Source of the DNA: Clostridia bacterium
GTDB taxonomy: Bacteria; Bacillota; Clostridia; Oscillospirales; CAG-272
Length of the DNA: 64,000 nt
Assembly (NCBI GenBank): GCA_017472285.1
Contig: JAFUQQ010000030.1
Location: forward strand, 1 to 64,000
Reading direction: 5' to 3'
Under the pieces are notes generated by a model. The model was not told the origin of the DNA. It ran no database searches and saw nothing but the letters and a program-made list of their open reading frames with translations. This document shows positions 39,010-48,584 of this stretch, piece after piece. Positions within the stretch are counted from its first letter, which is position 1, and the number at the start of each line of letters is the position of its first letter. The translations under genes and the position numbers were made by a program.

Positions 39010-41643
39010 ATGAGAAAAGAACTCGACAAATCATATAATCCGAGTGAGATCGAAAAAACGCTCTACCAGCAGTGGTGCGAAGCGGGATATTTCACTCCTG
39101 AGATTGACAAAAACAAGACGCCTTTTACGATCGTGATTCCGCCTCCGAACGTAACAGGTCAGCTCCATATGGGACACGCATTGGATAATACGCTTCAGGA
39201 TAGCATTATCCGTTATAAAAGAATGAAAGGCTTCTGCACACTCTGGCTTCCCGGTACAGACCACGCATCGATCGCAACCGAAGCAAAAGTTGTTGAAGCT
39301 ATGAGAAAAGAAGGTCTTTCCAAAGAAGATCTTGGACGTGAAAAGTTCCTTGAAAGAGCTTGGGCATGGAAAAATCAGTACGGCGGTCGTATCATCGAAC
39401 AGTTGAAGAAAATGGGTTCTTCCTGTGACTGGACCCGCGAACGCTTTACAATGGATGAAGGTTGCAGCCGTGCTGTCCGTGAAGTATTCCAGCGTCTTTA
39501 TGAAAAGGGCTTGATCTACCGCGGTGAACGTATCATTAACTGGTGCCCGCATTGTAAAACTTCCATTTCTAACGCGGAAGTTGTTTATGAAGAGCAAAAG
39601 AGCCATTTCTGGCACATCCGTTATCCTCTTGTTGGCGGCGGCGGTTACGTTGAAGTCGCAACGTCCCGCCCCGAAACCTTGCTCGGCGATACTGCTGTTG
39701 CGGTCAACCCGAATGACGAACGCTATAAGCATCTGATCGGTCAGTACGTCGTTCTTCCGCTTGTCGGCAGACGCATTCCGATCGTTGCCGATGAACACGC
39801 GCAGCTCGGTAAAGGTACAGGTTGCGTAAAGATCACTCCTGCGCACGATCCCAACGACTTTGAAGTTGGTAAGAGAGCCCATCTTCCGATGGAAGTCGTT
39901 TTGGATGAAACCGCCAAAATTACCGAAAATTATCCGAAATATGCGGGCATGGATCGTTATGAAGCACGCAAAGCGATTGTCAATGACCTCCGTGAAGGCG
40001 GCTACCTTGCAGAAATTGAAGACCTGAATCATGAAGTCGGTACTTGCTACCGTTGCGGAACGACCATCGAACCGATGCTTTCTCTCCAATGGTTCGTTCG
40101 TATGGAACCTCTGGCGAAACCCGCTGTGGAAGCTGTCCGTGAAGGCAAGACAAAATTCATTCCTGAAAGATTTGAAAAGAACTACTTCCATTGGATGGAA
40201 AACACGCAGGATTGGTGTATCTCCCGCCAGCTTTGGTGGGGTCACAGAATTCCCGCATATTACTGCGATGATTGCGGTCATATGGTCGTTGATAAAAACG
40301 GATGCGACGTTTGTCCGAAATGCGGCGGTCACATGACACAGGATCCCGATACACTTGATACTTGGTTTTCTTCTGCGCTTTGGCCGTTCTCCACGCTCGG
40401 CTGGCCCGATGAAACGGAAGATCTCAAATATTTCTATCCTACCAATACGCTCGTTACCGGTTATGATATCATTACGTTCTGGGTTTCCAGAATGATCTTC
40501 TCCGCATTGGAATACACGGATCAGGTTCCTTTTGATACCGTTTTGATCCACGGTCTTGTCCGTGACGCACAGGGAAGAAAGATGTCCAAATCGCTCGGTA
40601 ACGGTATTGATCCGCTTGAAATCATTGAAACCTGTGGCGCAGACGCTCTCCGTTTCGCACTGCTGACAGGTAACTCTCCCGGTAATGATATGCGTTTCTC
40701 TCCCGAAAAGGTAGAGGCGGCGCGTAACTTTACAAATAAAATCTGGAACGCATCCCGCTTTGCGCTTATGAACATTCCCGAAACATTGGAAGATACCGCA
40801 TTGCCCGCAATTGAAAAGCTCCATATCGAAGATAAATGGATCCTTTCCAAGTTTAATAAACTTACTGCGGAAGTTTCCGAAAATCTTGATAAATATGAAC
40901 TTGGTATCGCGCTTTCCAAGATCTACGATTTCCTTTGGAATGTTCTTTGCGACTGGTATATCGAAGTTATCAAACCCCGTCTGTTCATCAAGGAAGGCGA
41001 AGATTACGAAACCGCTTGCCGTGTACTTGCTTACGTTCTCAGAGGCGCAATGGAACTTTTGCATCCCTTTATGCCTTTCATTACGGAAACCATCTGGCAG
41101 GCATTGCCTCATGACGGCGAAAGCATCATGATGGCAGACTATCCCGTTCGCAATGAAAACCTGATCTTTGAAAAAGAAGAAGATTCCATGGAACTTCTCA
41201 TTACGGCGATCCGCCAGATCCGTAATCGCCGCGCAGAAATGAACGTACCTCCGTCCAAAAAGGCAAAGGTAATCGTTGTTTCCGCAGATACGGATACGTT
41301 CAGCCCTGCGGTTTCTCATTTCTTTGAAAAGCTTGCCGGTGCATCTACCGTAGAATATCATGAAACGTTCCACGATGACAGTTGCGTACAGATCATTTCC
41401 GATAAAGCCATCATTTATATTCCTTTGGCAGAAATTATTGATTTTGAAAAAGAAATCGCTCGTCTGGAAGCAGAAAAGAAGAAATTGCTCTCCGAAATTG
41501 AACGTGTTGATAAGAAACTTGCAAATCAGGGCTTCGTAGCCAAAGCACCTGCCGCTGTTATTGAAGGTGAAAAGGCGAAAAAAGCCGCTTATGCGGATAA
41601 ACTTGCTTCTGTTGAAGCTTCTTTGGCAAAATATAAAAAATAA
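39010..41643 (+). CDS. valS: Valyl-tRNA synthetase
   Basis: An 877-residue class I synthetase charging tRNA-Val. It has PPPNVTGQLHMGHALDN with the HIGH signature near 53-56, the CP1 editing domain (residues about 200-340), a CxxC...CxxC zinc-type insertion (YYCDDCGHMVV...CPKCGG near 420-440), KMSKSLGNG near 523, an anticodon-binding helical domain, and the C-terminal valine-specific coiled coil (EIARLEAEKKKLLSEIERV). The ATG follows AAAAGGACGATTTTGAT. It has no T-box leader, unlike many Clostridia valS genes. A repeat R2 copy follows the stop. Confidence 0.98.
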   Translation: MRKELDKSYNPSEIEKTLYQQWCEAGYFTPEIDKNKTPFTIVIPPPNVTGQLHMGHALDNTLQDSIIRYKRMKGFCTLWLPGTDHASIATEAKVVEAMRKEGLSKEDLGREKFLERAWAWKNQYGGRIIEQLKKMGSSCDWTRERFTMDEGCSRAVREVFQRLYEKGLIYRGERIINWCPHCKTSISNAEVVYEEQKSHFWHIRYPLVGGGGYVEVATSRPETLLGDTAVAVNPNDERYKHLIGQYVVLPLVGRRIPIVADEHAQLGKGTGCVKITPAHDPNDFEVGKRAHLPMEVVLDETAKITENYPKYAGMDRYEARKAIVNDLREGGYLAEIEDLNHEVGTCYRCGTTIEPMLSLQWFVRMEPLAKPAVEAVREGKTKFIPERFEKNYFHWMENTQDWCISRQLWWGHRIPAYYCDDCGHMVVDKNGCDVCPKCGGHMTQDPDTLDTWFSSALWPFSTLGWPDETEDLKYFYPTNTLVTGYDIITFWVSRMIFSALEYTDQVPFDTVLIHGLVRDAQGRKMSKSLGNGIDPLEIIETCGADALRFALLTGNSPGNDMRFSPEKVEAARNFTNKIWNASRFALMNIPETLEDTALPAIEKLHIEDKWILSKFNKLTAEVSENLDKYELGIALSKIYDFLWNVLCDWYIEVIKPRLFIKEGEDYETACRVLAYVLRGAMELLHPFMPFITETIWQALPHDGESIMMADYPVRNENLIFEKEEDSMELLITAIRQIRNRRAEMNVPPSKKAKVIVVSADTDTFSPAVSHFFEKLAGASTVEYHETFHDDSCVQIISDKAIIYIPLAEIIDFEKEIARLEAEKKKLLSEIERVDKKLANQGFVAKAPAAVIEGEKAKKAAYADKLASVEASLAKYKK

Positions 41644-41644
41644 A

Positions 41645-41696
41645 TTTCTTTTTGGTGAGAAATTTTCATAGAAAATCCGACTAATATATATAGAAG
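41645..41696. repeat. Interspersed repeat R2, copy 2
   Basis: About 52 bases: TTTCTTTTTGGTGAGA head, AAAATCCGAC core and ATATATATAGAAG end, aligning with 36980-37030. It starts directly after the valS stop codon. Confidence 0.6.
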
Positions 41697-41738
41697 GCAT
41701 CCATTATTCTTATATGATAGAAAGGACGGTATTCAACT

Positions 41739-42632
41739 ATGAAAAAATTGATCGCGCTATTTCTCACGCTTTGTATGCTTTGTCTTCTCTTTGCTTCCTG
41801 CGGAAGAGATTCTGCAAGTGATTCCTACAACTCTGCTTCCAAAGTTGAATCGAGTACAGGCACTGCTTATGAGGAAGTCGCAAAAGATGAGGCTGAAATC
41901 GATGACGCGAGAAAGATTATCAAAACCTACAATCTTTCGCTTGAAACCAAAAATTTTGAAGAAGATTCCCGTTTTATCGTTTCTGAAGCAGAAGCACTTG
42001 GCGGTTACGTTGCCGATTCTTCCGTTACGGGAAACAGCATCTCTTCAGATTCTTCAAGAACCCAATCCGCGCGTTATACGATCCGTGTTCCCGCAAAATC
42101 ACTTGAAACTTACATTGCATCTGTTTCCGAAATTTGTAACGTCTATTCTTCATCTCTGACAACCGAAGATATCACGGACAGTTATTATGGCATTCAATCT
42201 CAATTGGATAGTCTTGTCATTCAGGAACAGAAACTGACGGAAATGCTTGCAGAAGCAAAGACCCTGCAAGACATGATTACGCTCGATGATAAACTGACAT
42301 CTGTGCGTTCGGAGATCAATGCTTTGAATTACAGATTGCAAAGCATGGATAAATCCGTCAATTATTCCTATGTGTATATCACGCTGAATGAAGTTCGTGA
42401 ATATCATGTGGAAGAGAAGACGTATTTACAGGAACTTGGCGAAGCAATCGTCGGTTCGATGGAAAACTTCGTTGACGTGATCGGTAATTTGATTATCGTT
42501 GTGGTTTGGGTATTTCCGTTCGGTTTTGTGATCGCAGGTATCATTCTTGCAGTCGTTCTTCTTGAAAGACATAGCAGAAAGAAAAAAGCCAAAAAGCAGA
42601 ATTTGGATTCCGATCAGAAAAAGAATCCCTAA
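41739..42632 (+). CDS. DUF4349 lipoprotein
   Basis: A 297-residue predicted lipoprotein with lipobox FASC (Cys about 21), a Ser/Thr/Glu-rich linker, then a DUF4349 domain: RKIIKTYNLSLETKNF, GGYVADSSVTG, TIRVPAKSLETYI, a helical coiled-coil stretch with SQLDSLVIQEQKLTEML, and NYSYVYITLNEV. Near the C-terminus (about 247-275) is a membrane helix followed by a Lys-rich tail, so the protein is held both by lipid and by a helix. The function is unknown. ATG follows GAAAGGACGG. Terminator at 42648. Confidence 0.9.
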   Translation: MKKLIALFLTLCMLCLLFASCGRDSASDSYNSASKVESSTGTAYEEVAKDEAEIDDARKIIKTYNLSLETKNFEEDSRFIVSEAEALGGYVADSSVTGNSISSDSSRTQSARYTIRVPAKSLETYIASVSEICNVYSSSLTTEDITDSYYGIQSQLDSLVIQEQKLTEMLAEAKTLQDMITLDDKLTSVRSEINALNYRLQSMDKSVNYSYVYITLNEVREYHVEEKTYLQELGEAIVGSMENFVDVIGNLIIVVVWVFPFGFVIAGIILAVVLLERHSRKKKAKKQNLDSDQKKNP

Positions 42633-42647
42633 AGCATAATTTTCAGA

Positions 42648-42678
42648 AGGAGCAATCGTTAAAGTTGCTCCTCTTTTT
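42648..42678 (+). terminator. Terminator of the DUF4349 gene
   Basis: AGGAGCAA (42648-42655) and TTGCTCCT (42665-42672) with a nine-base loop, followed by CTTTTT. Confidence 0.88.
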
Positions 42679-42712
42679 AATATGCAATTCAAATAAATTT
42701 TACAAAAAAGAA

Positions 42713-42741
42713 TAGACAAATTTTCCCTTTTGTGATATGAT
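42713..42741 (+). promoter_or_regulatory. Promoter of the serine acetyltransferase gene
   Basis: TAGACA at 42713-42718, 17-base spacer, TATGAT at 42736-42741. Confidence 0.65.
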
Positions 42742-42774
42742 AAGGATATCAATATCTGGCAAAGGAGTTTATCT

Positions 42775-43689
42775 ATGCATATAGATGAAATCATTCAAAA
42801 ATCAGCAAAACAACTTGCGACGGATTATTATGTTCCCGATCAATTGACACCGTCGAAGATTTGTAATCTTCCGAACAGAGCTTCCATTATTCAGATTCTG
42901 ACAGATATCAAAAAAGTGGTCTTCCCTGGATATTTTGAAGGAGAAACTGTTCGTGGGAGCGCAGTGGAGTATTATACGGGACATCTTTTGACGGAAATAT
43001 ATAGAAAACTAAAACCGCAAATAGAGATCGCTCTTTGTCTTCCTTTTTCTGATTGCAAACCGGAAGATGCAAGCGACAGAGCGGAAGCCGTTTGTCAAAA
43101 ATTGATTTCTGCGATTCCAGAGATTCGCCGTCTGATGATGTGTGACGTGGATGCGGGCTTCAACGGTGACCCTGCCGCAAAGAGTAAATCGGAGATCATT
43201 GTTTCTTATCCTGGTTTATTGGCGATCTTTGTTTACAGGATAGCACATATTCTCTATATGGAAAAGATTCCTCTGATTCCAAGGATCATGACGGAATATG
43301 CCCACAGCGAAACGGGGATCGATATCAACTCTGGTGCTGTCATCGGTGAATATTTCTTCATTGACCACGGTACAGGCGTTGTTATCGGTGAAACAACGGT
43401 GATCGGCAATTATGTCAAACTGTATCAAGGTGTCACGCTTGGCGCACTTTCGACGAGGAGCGGGCAAGAGCTTTCTGGTGTCAAACGACATCCGACGATC
43501 GGCGATCACGTCACGATCTATGCCAATTCTACGGTACTTGGCGGCGAAACCGTGATCGGAAACGGTGTCATCATTGGCGGTAACGCTTTTATTACGAAAT
43601 CGGTACCCGACTATACCAAAGTTATCGTAAAAAGCCCTGAAATGATGTTTAAAAACCCGCAGAATCCCACGGGAAAATGGGAAATTTAA
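42775..43689 (+). CDS. cysE: Serine O-acetyltransferase (EpsC type)
   Basis: A 304-residue enzyme making O-acetylserine from serine and acetyl-CoA, the first step of cysteine synthesis. An N-terminal helical domain (1-160) precedes a left-handed beta helix with hexapeptide repeats: HSETGIDINSGAVIGEYFFIDHGTGVVIGE is split over the catalytic His-Asp region, then LYQGVTLGALS and KRHPTIGDHVTIYAN. The length fits the long EpsC-type proteins. No cysK is nearby, and no cysteine-related riboswitch is seen in the 142-base gap upstream. It is followed after 19 bases by a phosphatase gene, likely in the same transcript. Confidence 0.92.
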   Translation: MHIDEIIQKSAKQLATDYYVPDQLTPSKICNLPNRASIIQILTDIKKVVFPGYFEGETVRGSAVEYYTGHLLTEIYRKLKPQIEIALCLPFSDCKPEDASDRAEAVCQKLISAIPEIRRLMMCDVDAGFNGDPAAKSKSEIIVSYPGLLAIFVYRIAHILYMEKIPLIPRIMTEYAHSETGIDINSGAVIGEYFFIDHGTGVVIGETTVIGNYVKLYQGVTLGALSTRSGQELSGVKRHPTIGDHVTIYANSTVLGGETVIGNGVIIGGNAFITKSVPDYTKVIVKSPEMMFKNPQNPTGKWEI

Positions 43690-43708
43690 TCGATTTGAGA
43701 TATGAATC

Positions 43709-44359
43709 ATGAGATATCATACAATTATTTTTGATTTGGACGGAACGCTGTTGGATACCTTACAGGATCTCGCAAACAGCACCAATTTCGCATTGGAAAC
43801 GATGGGTTTTCCAACAAGAACGATGGAAGAAGTGCGCGCTTTCGTTGGCAATGGCGTTGCAAAGCTGATTGAAAGAGCTGTTCCGGATGGAACCGATCAC
43901 GATATGTTTTTGAAAACGCTTTCTGTTTTCAAAGAACATTATGCCTTGCATTGCGAAGATCAGACAAAGCTTTATGACGGTATTTTGCCGCTTTTGGATA
44001 CGCTTTTAATAAACGGCGCGAAACTTGCCGTTGTTTCCAATAAAGTCGATTCGGCTGTCCGTGTTTTATGTGAAAAATATCTGGGGGATCGGATCATGGT
44101 TTCTGTCGGTGATAGAGAAGGAATTGCCAAAAAGCCTTCACCGGATTCCGTATTTGAAGTTCTGAAAATATTAAACGCAAACATAGAAGATGCTGCATAT
44201 ATCGGAGATTCCGAAGTGGATATCCTGACTGCCCGTAATGCAAAAATGGATGCGATCATCGTTACGTGGGGATTCCGTGATAAAGCGTTCCTTGTTCAAA
44301 ACGGGGCATCCGTATTGGCAGATTCCGCGGAAGAACTGGAGCAAATACTTCTTTGTTGA
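43709..44359 (+). CDS. HAD-family phosphatase, phosphoglycolate phosphatase-like
   Basis: A 216-residue HAD hydrolase: motif I DLDGTLLDT with nucleophile Asp9 and acid Asp11, helical cap domain, motif II VVSNK, the Lys in KKPSPD and motif IV GDSEVDI. It resembles Gph and PpaX; the natural substrate may be phosphoglycolate, pyrophosphate or another small phosphate ester. It lies 19 bases after the serine acetyltransferase gene and has only a weak ribosome-binding site, so it is likely translated from that transcript. Confidence 0.9.
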   Translation: MRYHTIIFDLDGTLLDTLQDLANSTNFALETMGFPTRTMEEVRAFVGNGVAKLIERAVPDGTDHDMFLKTLSVFKEHYALHCEDQTKLYDGILPLLDTLLINGAKLAVVSNKVDSAVRVLCEKYLGDRIMVSVGDREGIAKKPSPDSVFEVLKILNANIEDAAYIGDSEVDILTARNAKMDAIIVTWGFRDKAFLVQNGASVLADSAEELEQILLC

Positions 44360-44409
44360 TTAGATTGGAAGAAAATTAAAAAAACAGAGATCAAATTTTC
44401 AAAAACATA

Positions 44410-44438
44410 TTTACAAATTCCAAATTTTAAGGTATCAT
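44410..44438 (+). promoter_or_regulatory. Promoter of the pyrH row
   Basis: TTTACA at 44410-44415, 17-base spacer, TATCAT at 44433-44438. Confidence 0.7.
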
Positions 44439-44474
44439 ATTAAGTGTATAATCATCGGACTCAAGGAGGACATT

Positions 44475-45200
44475 ATGGAGGATAAAAAGCCACATTACAA
44501 AAGAATACTCGTGAAGCTTTCTGGCGAAGCTCTCTCTGACGGAGCGAACGGTATCCTGAATTACGATTTTCTTGAAGAAGTCGGCAAGACCATCAAACGC
44601 TGTGTTGATATGGGTACACAGGTCAGCATCGTGGTTGGAGCAGGTAATATCTGGAGAGGCAGACAGGGCGTGAATATGGATCGCGCACGCGCAGACCATA
44701 TGGGTATGCTTGCGACCGTTATCAATTGCCTTGCTTTGCAGGATACTTTTGAAAGACTCGGCATGGAAACACGTGTTATGACCGCTATCGAAATGCAACA
44801 ATTCGCAGAGCCTTATATCCGCAATAAAGCGATTGCTCATCTTGAAAAGGGCAGAGTCGTAATCTTCGGTTGCGGAATCGGTAGCCCGTTCTTCTCAACG
44901 GATACTGCGGCGGTGCTCAGAGCAGCGGAAATTTGTGCGGATATCGTTCTTTTAGCGAAAAATGTGGACGGCGTTTATACTGCGGATCCCAAAATCGATC
45001 CCACAGCAAAGAAGATCGAAAGCATCGAATACATCGATATTCTTAGACAAGGTCTGAAAGTCCTGGACTTCACGGCAACTTCGTTCAGCATGGAAAATCA
45101 TATTCCGATCTTGCTTTTCGGTCTTGATGATCCGGAAAATATTATCAGAGCCGTAAACGGCGAAAAAATCGGTACAATTGTAGGAGGAACAAGAAAATGA
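44475..45200 (+). CDS. pyrH: Uridylate kinase
   Basis: A 241-residue UMP kinase of the amino-acid-kinase fold: [10 protein letters not shown] (residues 13-22), [26 protein letters not shown] and [18 protein letters not shown]. It phosphorylates UMP to UDP. ATG follows AAGGAGG. It overlaps frr by 4 bases (ATGA) and opens the conserved pyrH-frr-uppS-cdsA-dxr-rseP-ispG-polC row. Confidence 0.98.
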   Translation: MEDKKPHYKRILVKLSGEALSDGANGILNYDFLEEVGKTIKRCVDMGTQVSIVVGAGNIWRGRQGVNMDRARADHMGMLATVINCLALQDTFERLGMETRVMTAIEMQQFAEPYIRNKAIAHLEKGRVVIFGCGIGSPFFSTDTAAVLRAAEICADIVLLAKNVDGVYTADPKIDPTAKKIESIEYIDILRQGLKVLDFTATSFSMENHIPILLFGLDDPENIIRAVNGEKIGTIVGGTRK

Positions 45201-45751
45201 AATTGGACGTTAAAGAATTTGAAGCAAAAATGAAAAAAACACTTACCGCTTACGAAAAAGAACTTGAAACGATTCGTCTCGGTAAGGCAAATCCCGTTGT
45301 TTTGAACAAGATCTTTGTTGACTATTACGGTATTCCCACACAGATTTCTCAGGTCGCAAGCGTTCAGGCAAGCGATGCCAGAACCCTTATGATCACACCT
45401 TGGGAATCAAATCTTCTCCGCACGATCGAAAAAGCGATCAATGAAAGCGATCTCGGCATCAATCCCCAGAATGACGGCAAATCCATCCGCCTCTCTTTCC
45501 CGCCCATGACTGGTGAAACCAGAAAAGCGAAGAAAAAAGAAGTAGAAGGAAAAGGTGAAGAAATCAAAGTTGCCATCCGTAACGTGCGCCGCGATGCAAA
45601 CGATAAATGCAAACAGATGAAGAAGAATTCTGAAATGACAGAGGATGAACAGAAAGCTTCCGAAAAGCAGATTCAGGAACTTACCGATTCCTATATCAAA
45701 AAGGTTGACGCAATCACCGCCGGCAAAGTAAAGGAAATCATGGAAATCTAA
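45197..45751 (+). CDS. frr: Ribosome recycling factor
   Basis: A 184-residue factor, standard length. The three-helix-bundle segments [36 protein letters not shown] and the C-terminal [20 protein letters not shown] (last helix) are typical. With EF-G it splits the post-termination ribosome. It is coupled to pyrH by an ATGA overlap and followed by a strong terminator, so pyrH-frr may be partly separated from uppS. Confidence 0.98.
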   Translation: MKLDVKEFEAKMKKTLTAYEKELETIRLGKANPVVLNKIFVDYYGIPTQISQVASVQASDARTLMITPWESNLLRTIEKAINESDLGINPQNDGKSIRLSFPPMTGETRKAKKKEVEGKGEEIKVAIRNVRRDANDKCKQMKKNSEMTEDEQKASEKQIQELTDSYIKKVDAITAGKVKEIMEI

Positions 45752-45766
45752 CTTTATCCCCATTGT

Positions 45767-45796
45767 CAACCGCCTTTATAAAGGCGGTTGCTTTTT
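45767..45796 (+). terminator. Terminator between frr and uppS
   Basis: CAACCGCCTTTA/TAAAGGCGGTTG is a perfect 24-base palindrome (45767-45790), followed by CTTTTT. Confidence 0.88.
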
Positions 45797-45825
45797 GATA
45801 TGAATTTTTCAGATCGGAGCTTATT

Positions 45826-46521
45826 ATGTCAGAAACGAAAGAAAATTATATTCCGAAACATATCGCATTTATTATGGATGGGAACGGCAGGTGGGCAAAA
45901 AAACATTTGATGCCCCGTGAATACGGACATTCTGTCGGCGCAAAGAAATTCAGGGAAATTGCGCAGTATTGCGCAGACAAAGGCGTTGAAAACGTAACGG
46001 TTTACGCTTTTTCAACGGAAAATTGGAAACGTCCCCAAAAAGAAGTGGATGCAATTATGCGTCTGTTCCGTGAATATATCAGCGAAGCAGAACGTGACTT
46101 CGGAAAAAGCGATGTAAGAATTCTTTTTATCGGAAACAGGAATGTTTTTGATGAGGATTTACAAAATGAAATGTCCCGCGTGGAAAAATTGACCTCAGAC
46201 CGCAAAAAAACACTTTGTATTGCCATTAATTACGGTGGCAGAGGAGAAATCGTAGATGCTGTCAATACATTGATCGCCTTGGGAAAGAAAAATATTACCG
46301 AGGATGATATTACCCGTTCGATCTATTCGGGAGCCGTACCGCCTCCGGATATGATCGTGAGAACAGGCGGTGAGCTCCGTCTTTCTAATTTTCTTCTTTG
46401 GCAATCCGATTATGCGGAACTTTTCTTCACGGAAACTTTGTGGCCTGATCTTACGACCGATGAGGTCGATTGCCTGATCGAAACTTTTTATCAAAGAAAT
46501 CGCAGATACGGAGGCATCTGA
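45826..46521 (+). CDS. uppS: Undecaprenyl diphosphate synthase
   Basis: A 231-residue cis-prenyltransferase making the C55 carrier lipid for cell wall synthesis. It has FIMDGNGRWAKK with catalytic Asp18, GHSVGAKKFREI, YAFSTENWKRP, RTGGELRLSNFLLWQ and ELFFTETLWPD. There is only one base between its stop and cdsA. The ribosome-binding site is GGAG at about 45817. Confidence 0.97.
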   Translation: MSETKENYIPKHIAFIMDGNGRWAKKHLMPREYGHSVGAKKFREIAQYCADKGVENVTVYAFSTENWKRPQKEVDAIMRLFREYISEAERDFGKSDVRILFIGNRNVFDEDLQNEMSRVEKLTSDRKKTLCIAINYGGRGEIVDAVNTLIALGKKNITEDDITRSIYSGAVPPPDMIVRTGGELRLSNFLLWQSDYAELFFTETLWPDLTTDEVDCLIETFYQRNRRYGGI

Positions 46522-46522
46522 A

Positions 46523-47398
46523 ATGAAAATACGTGTAATCACCGCAATCGTTGCAATTATGGTTCTGATTCCTGTTCTATTAACCTCAAACACAGTCGCA
46601 TTCCCGATCATTTGCGGATTTTTCGCTCTTATGTCCGTGTTTGAGATCACTGGATGTATTGATGTCAGAAAAAAATGGTGTTTATCCATTTCTTCGTTTA
46701 TATATGGTGTTGCTGTTTCCGCAATCGTGACGGTTTATTTCGTCATGGCAAAAGAGTCTTATGCAAGCATTTTTTCGATGGAAAAACTGACAGCCGCTGT
46801 ACTGGCTTTGACGTTTGCTTATATTTTTATCGTCTGCGCGGCAACGATGCTTTCTCTCGGAAAAATTCAATTTTCGAAAGCCGCTGAAATGATTACTTGG
46901 GTATTCTATATCATCTTTGGTTTTATGAGTATTGCGTTGCTTCGTCGTCAGACGGAAATGGGTGCGTATTTGTATGGTCTTGTATTTATCGGTGCATGGA
47001 TGACAGATACAGGCGCGTATTTCGTCGGTGTCCTCTTCGGTAAACATAAATTGATTCCCGAAGTCAGCCCTAAAAAAACCGTTGAAGGTGCGTTTGGAGG
47101 CATTCTCGGTTGTATCATCGGATTTGTTCTCTATGGTTTTATCATTCAAAAAGTTGCGGTGCTTACTGTAAATTATCTGATGCTTGTACTTCTTGCCGTT
47201 GTGATTTCCATCGTTTCACAATTTGGTGACCTGATCGCTTCTTATGTAAAAAGAGAATGTGGTATCAAAGATTTCGGCTTTATTTTCCCGGGACATGGTG
47301 GTGTTCTTGACCGTTTTGACTCCATTATTGCTGTTGCGCCCGCAATTTATTTTATCACATATCTCTTGTCCGATATTTGTGTGATTTTCAGTAGATAA
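46523..47398 (+). CDS. cdsA: Phosphatidate cytidylyltransferase
   Basis: A 291-residue membrane enzyme making CDP-diacylglycerol. It has about eight membrane helices, the motif DTGAYFVG, PKKTVEGAFGG, and the family signature SYVKRECGIKDFGFIFPGHGG-VLDRFDS near the C-terminus. It starts one base after uppS, with a ribosome-binding site (GGAGG) inside the uppS end. Confidence 0.97.
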   Translation: MKIRVITAIVAIMVLIPVLLTSNTVAFPIICGFFALMSVFEITGCIDVRKKWCLSISSFIYGVAVSAIVTVYFVMAKESYASIFSMEKLTAAVLALTFAYIFIVCAATMLSLGKIQFSKAAEMITWVFYIIFGFMSIALLRRQTEMGAYLYGLVFIGAWMTDTGAYFVGVLFGKHKLIPEVSPKKTVEGAFGGILGCIIGFVLYGFIIQKVAVLTVNYLMLVLLAVVISIVSQFGDLIASYVKRECGIKDFGFIFPGHGGVLDRFDSIIAVAPAIYFITYLLSDICVIFSR

Positions 47399-47413
47399 AA
47401 GGAGTATTCCTTT

Positions 47414-48565
47414 ATGAATTATGAAAAACATATAACAGTTCTCGGTTCTACGGGTTCTATCGGCACACAAGCACTTGATATGGCATCTTTTTCCGATTAT
47501 CAGGTGGATGCTTTGGCTTTCGGTTCCAATATTCGACTCGGAGAAGAACAAATTCGAAAATTTAAGCCCAAATACGTTGCAGTCAGTCATGAAACATCCG
47601 CAAAAGATTTGAAAATTGCCGTTGCGGATACAAATACAAAGGTTTTTTCCGGCAAGGACGCTGTTTGTGAAATGCTTGAATATCTTCATTCCGACGTTTG
47701 TATCAATGCCATCAGCGGTTTCAACGGATTGCGTCCGACCCTTTCTGCTATTGAAAAATTTCCGCGCATCGGTCTTGCCAATAAGGAAACGATCGTTGCG
47801 GCGGGAGAGATTGTCATGCAGAAGGCGAAAGAAAAAGCTTGCGAAATCATTCCCGTTGACAGCGAACACAGCGCGATCTTTCAATGTTTGGAAGGTAATC
47901 GCGGAAAAACCATCCGTAGAATCCTTTTGACTTGTTCGGGAGGTCCGTTTTTTAGCAAAACATTGGAACAAATGCAAAATGTGACCGTTGCCGATGCGCT
48001 TGGGCATCCTACATGGAGAATGGGTGCGAAAATTACAATCGATAGCGCAACCCTGATGAATAAAGGCTTGGAATTGATCGAAGCTATGCACTTGTTTGCT
48101 GTTTCTCCCGAAAAGATAGAGATCATTATTCATCGGGAAAGTATAATTCATTCGATGGTCGAATACAATGACAGAGCAGTGATCGCGCAGCTTGGGGTAT
48201 CGGATATGCGTCTGCCGATTCAATATGCTGTTACGTATCCCGAAAGAGAAATTTCTCCTTGTGAACCTTTGGACTTTACAAAGCTGGGAAAATTGACCTT
48301 CTTTTCGCCTGATCGACCTAATTTTCCGTTGCTTTCTCTTGCTGAAAACGTAGCGGCAAAAGGTGGCATTTTGCCTTGTGTGATGAATGCCGCTAACGAA
48401 GAAGCTGTCGGCTTATTCCTGCAAGAAAAGATCCGTTTTACAGAGATCTCCGACTTGGTATCGGAAACAGTCAACGGCTATATAAATATCGATCATCCGA
48501 CACTTGCCGAGATCGAAACAGCCAATATTTCCGCAAGAAAACTTGTGCGAAATAAAATTATTTAA
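47414..48565 (+). CDS. dxr: 1-deoxy-D-xylulose 5-phosphate reductoisomerase
   Basis: A 383-residue enzyme of the MEP isoprenoid pathway, converting DXP to MEP with NADPH. It shows GSTGSIGTQALDM (9-21), ALANKET-type GLANKETIVAAG, VDSEHSAIFQ with the metal-binding Asp and Glu, the ATLMNKGLELIEAMHLF block, and the C-terminal helical domain. ATG follows AAAGGAG. Together with ispG in the same row it shows the organism uses the MEP route. Confidence 0.97.
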   Translation: MNYEKHITVLGSTGSIGTQALDMASFSDYQVDALAFGSNIRLGEEQIRKFKPKYVAVSHETSAKDLKIAVADTNTKVFSGKDAVCEMLEYLHSDVCINAISGFNGLRPTLSAIEKFPRIGLANKETIVAAGEIVMQKAKEKACEIIPVDSEHSAIFQCLEGNRGKTIRRILLTCSGGPFFSKTLEQMQNVTVADALGHPTWRMGAKITIDSATLMNKGLELIEAMHLFAVSPEKIEIIIHRESIIHSMVEYNDRAVIAQLGVSDMRLPIQYAVTYPEREISPCEPLDFTKLGKLTFFSPDRPNFPLLSLAENVAAKGGILPCVMNAANEEAVGLFLQEKIRFTEISDLVSETVNGYINIDHPTLAEIETANISARKLVRNKII

Positions 48566-48584
48566 TCCATAGGAGGAGCAAAAT

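Noticed and set aside
39031..41700. 889-codon open frame antisense to valS
   Set aside because: valS is certain, and the opposite frame shows no domain, promoter or ribosome-binding site. Long antisense frames arise here from codon bias.
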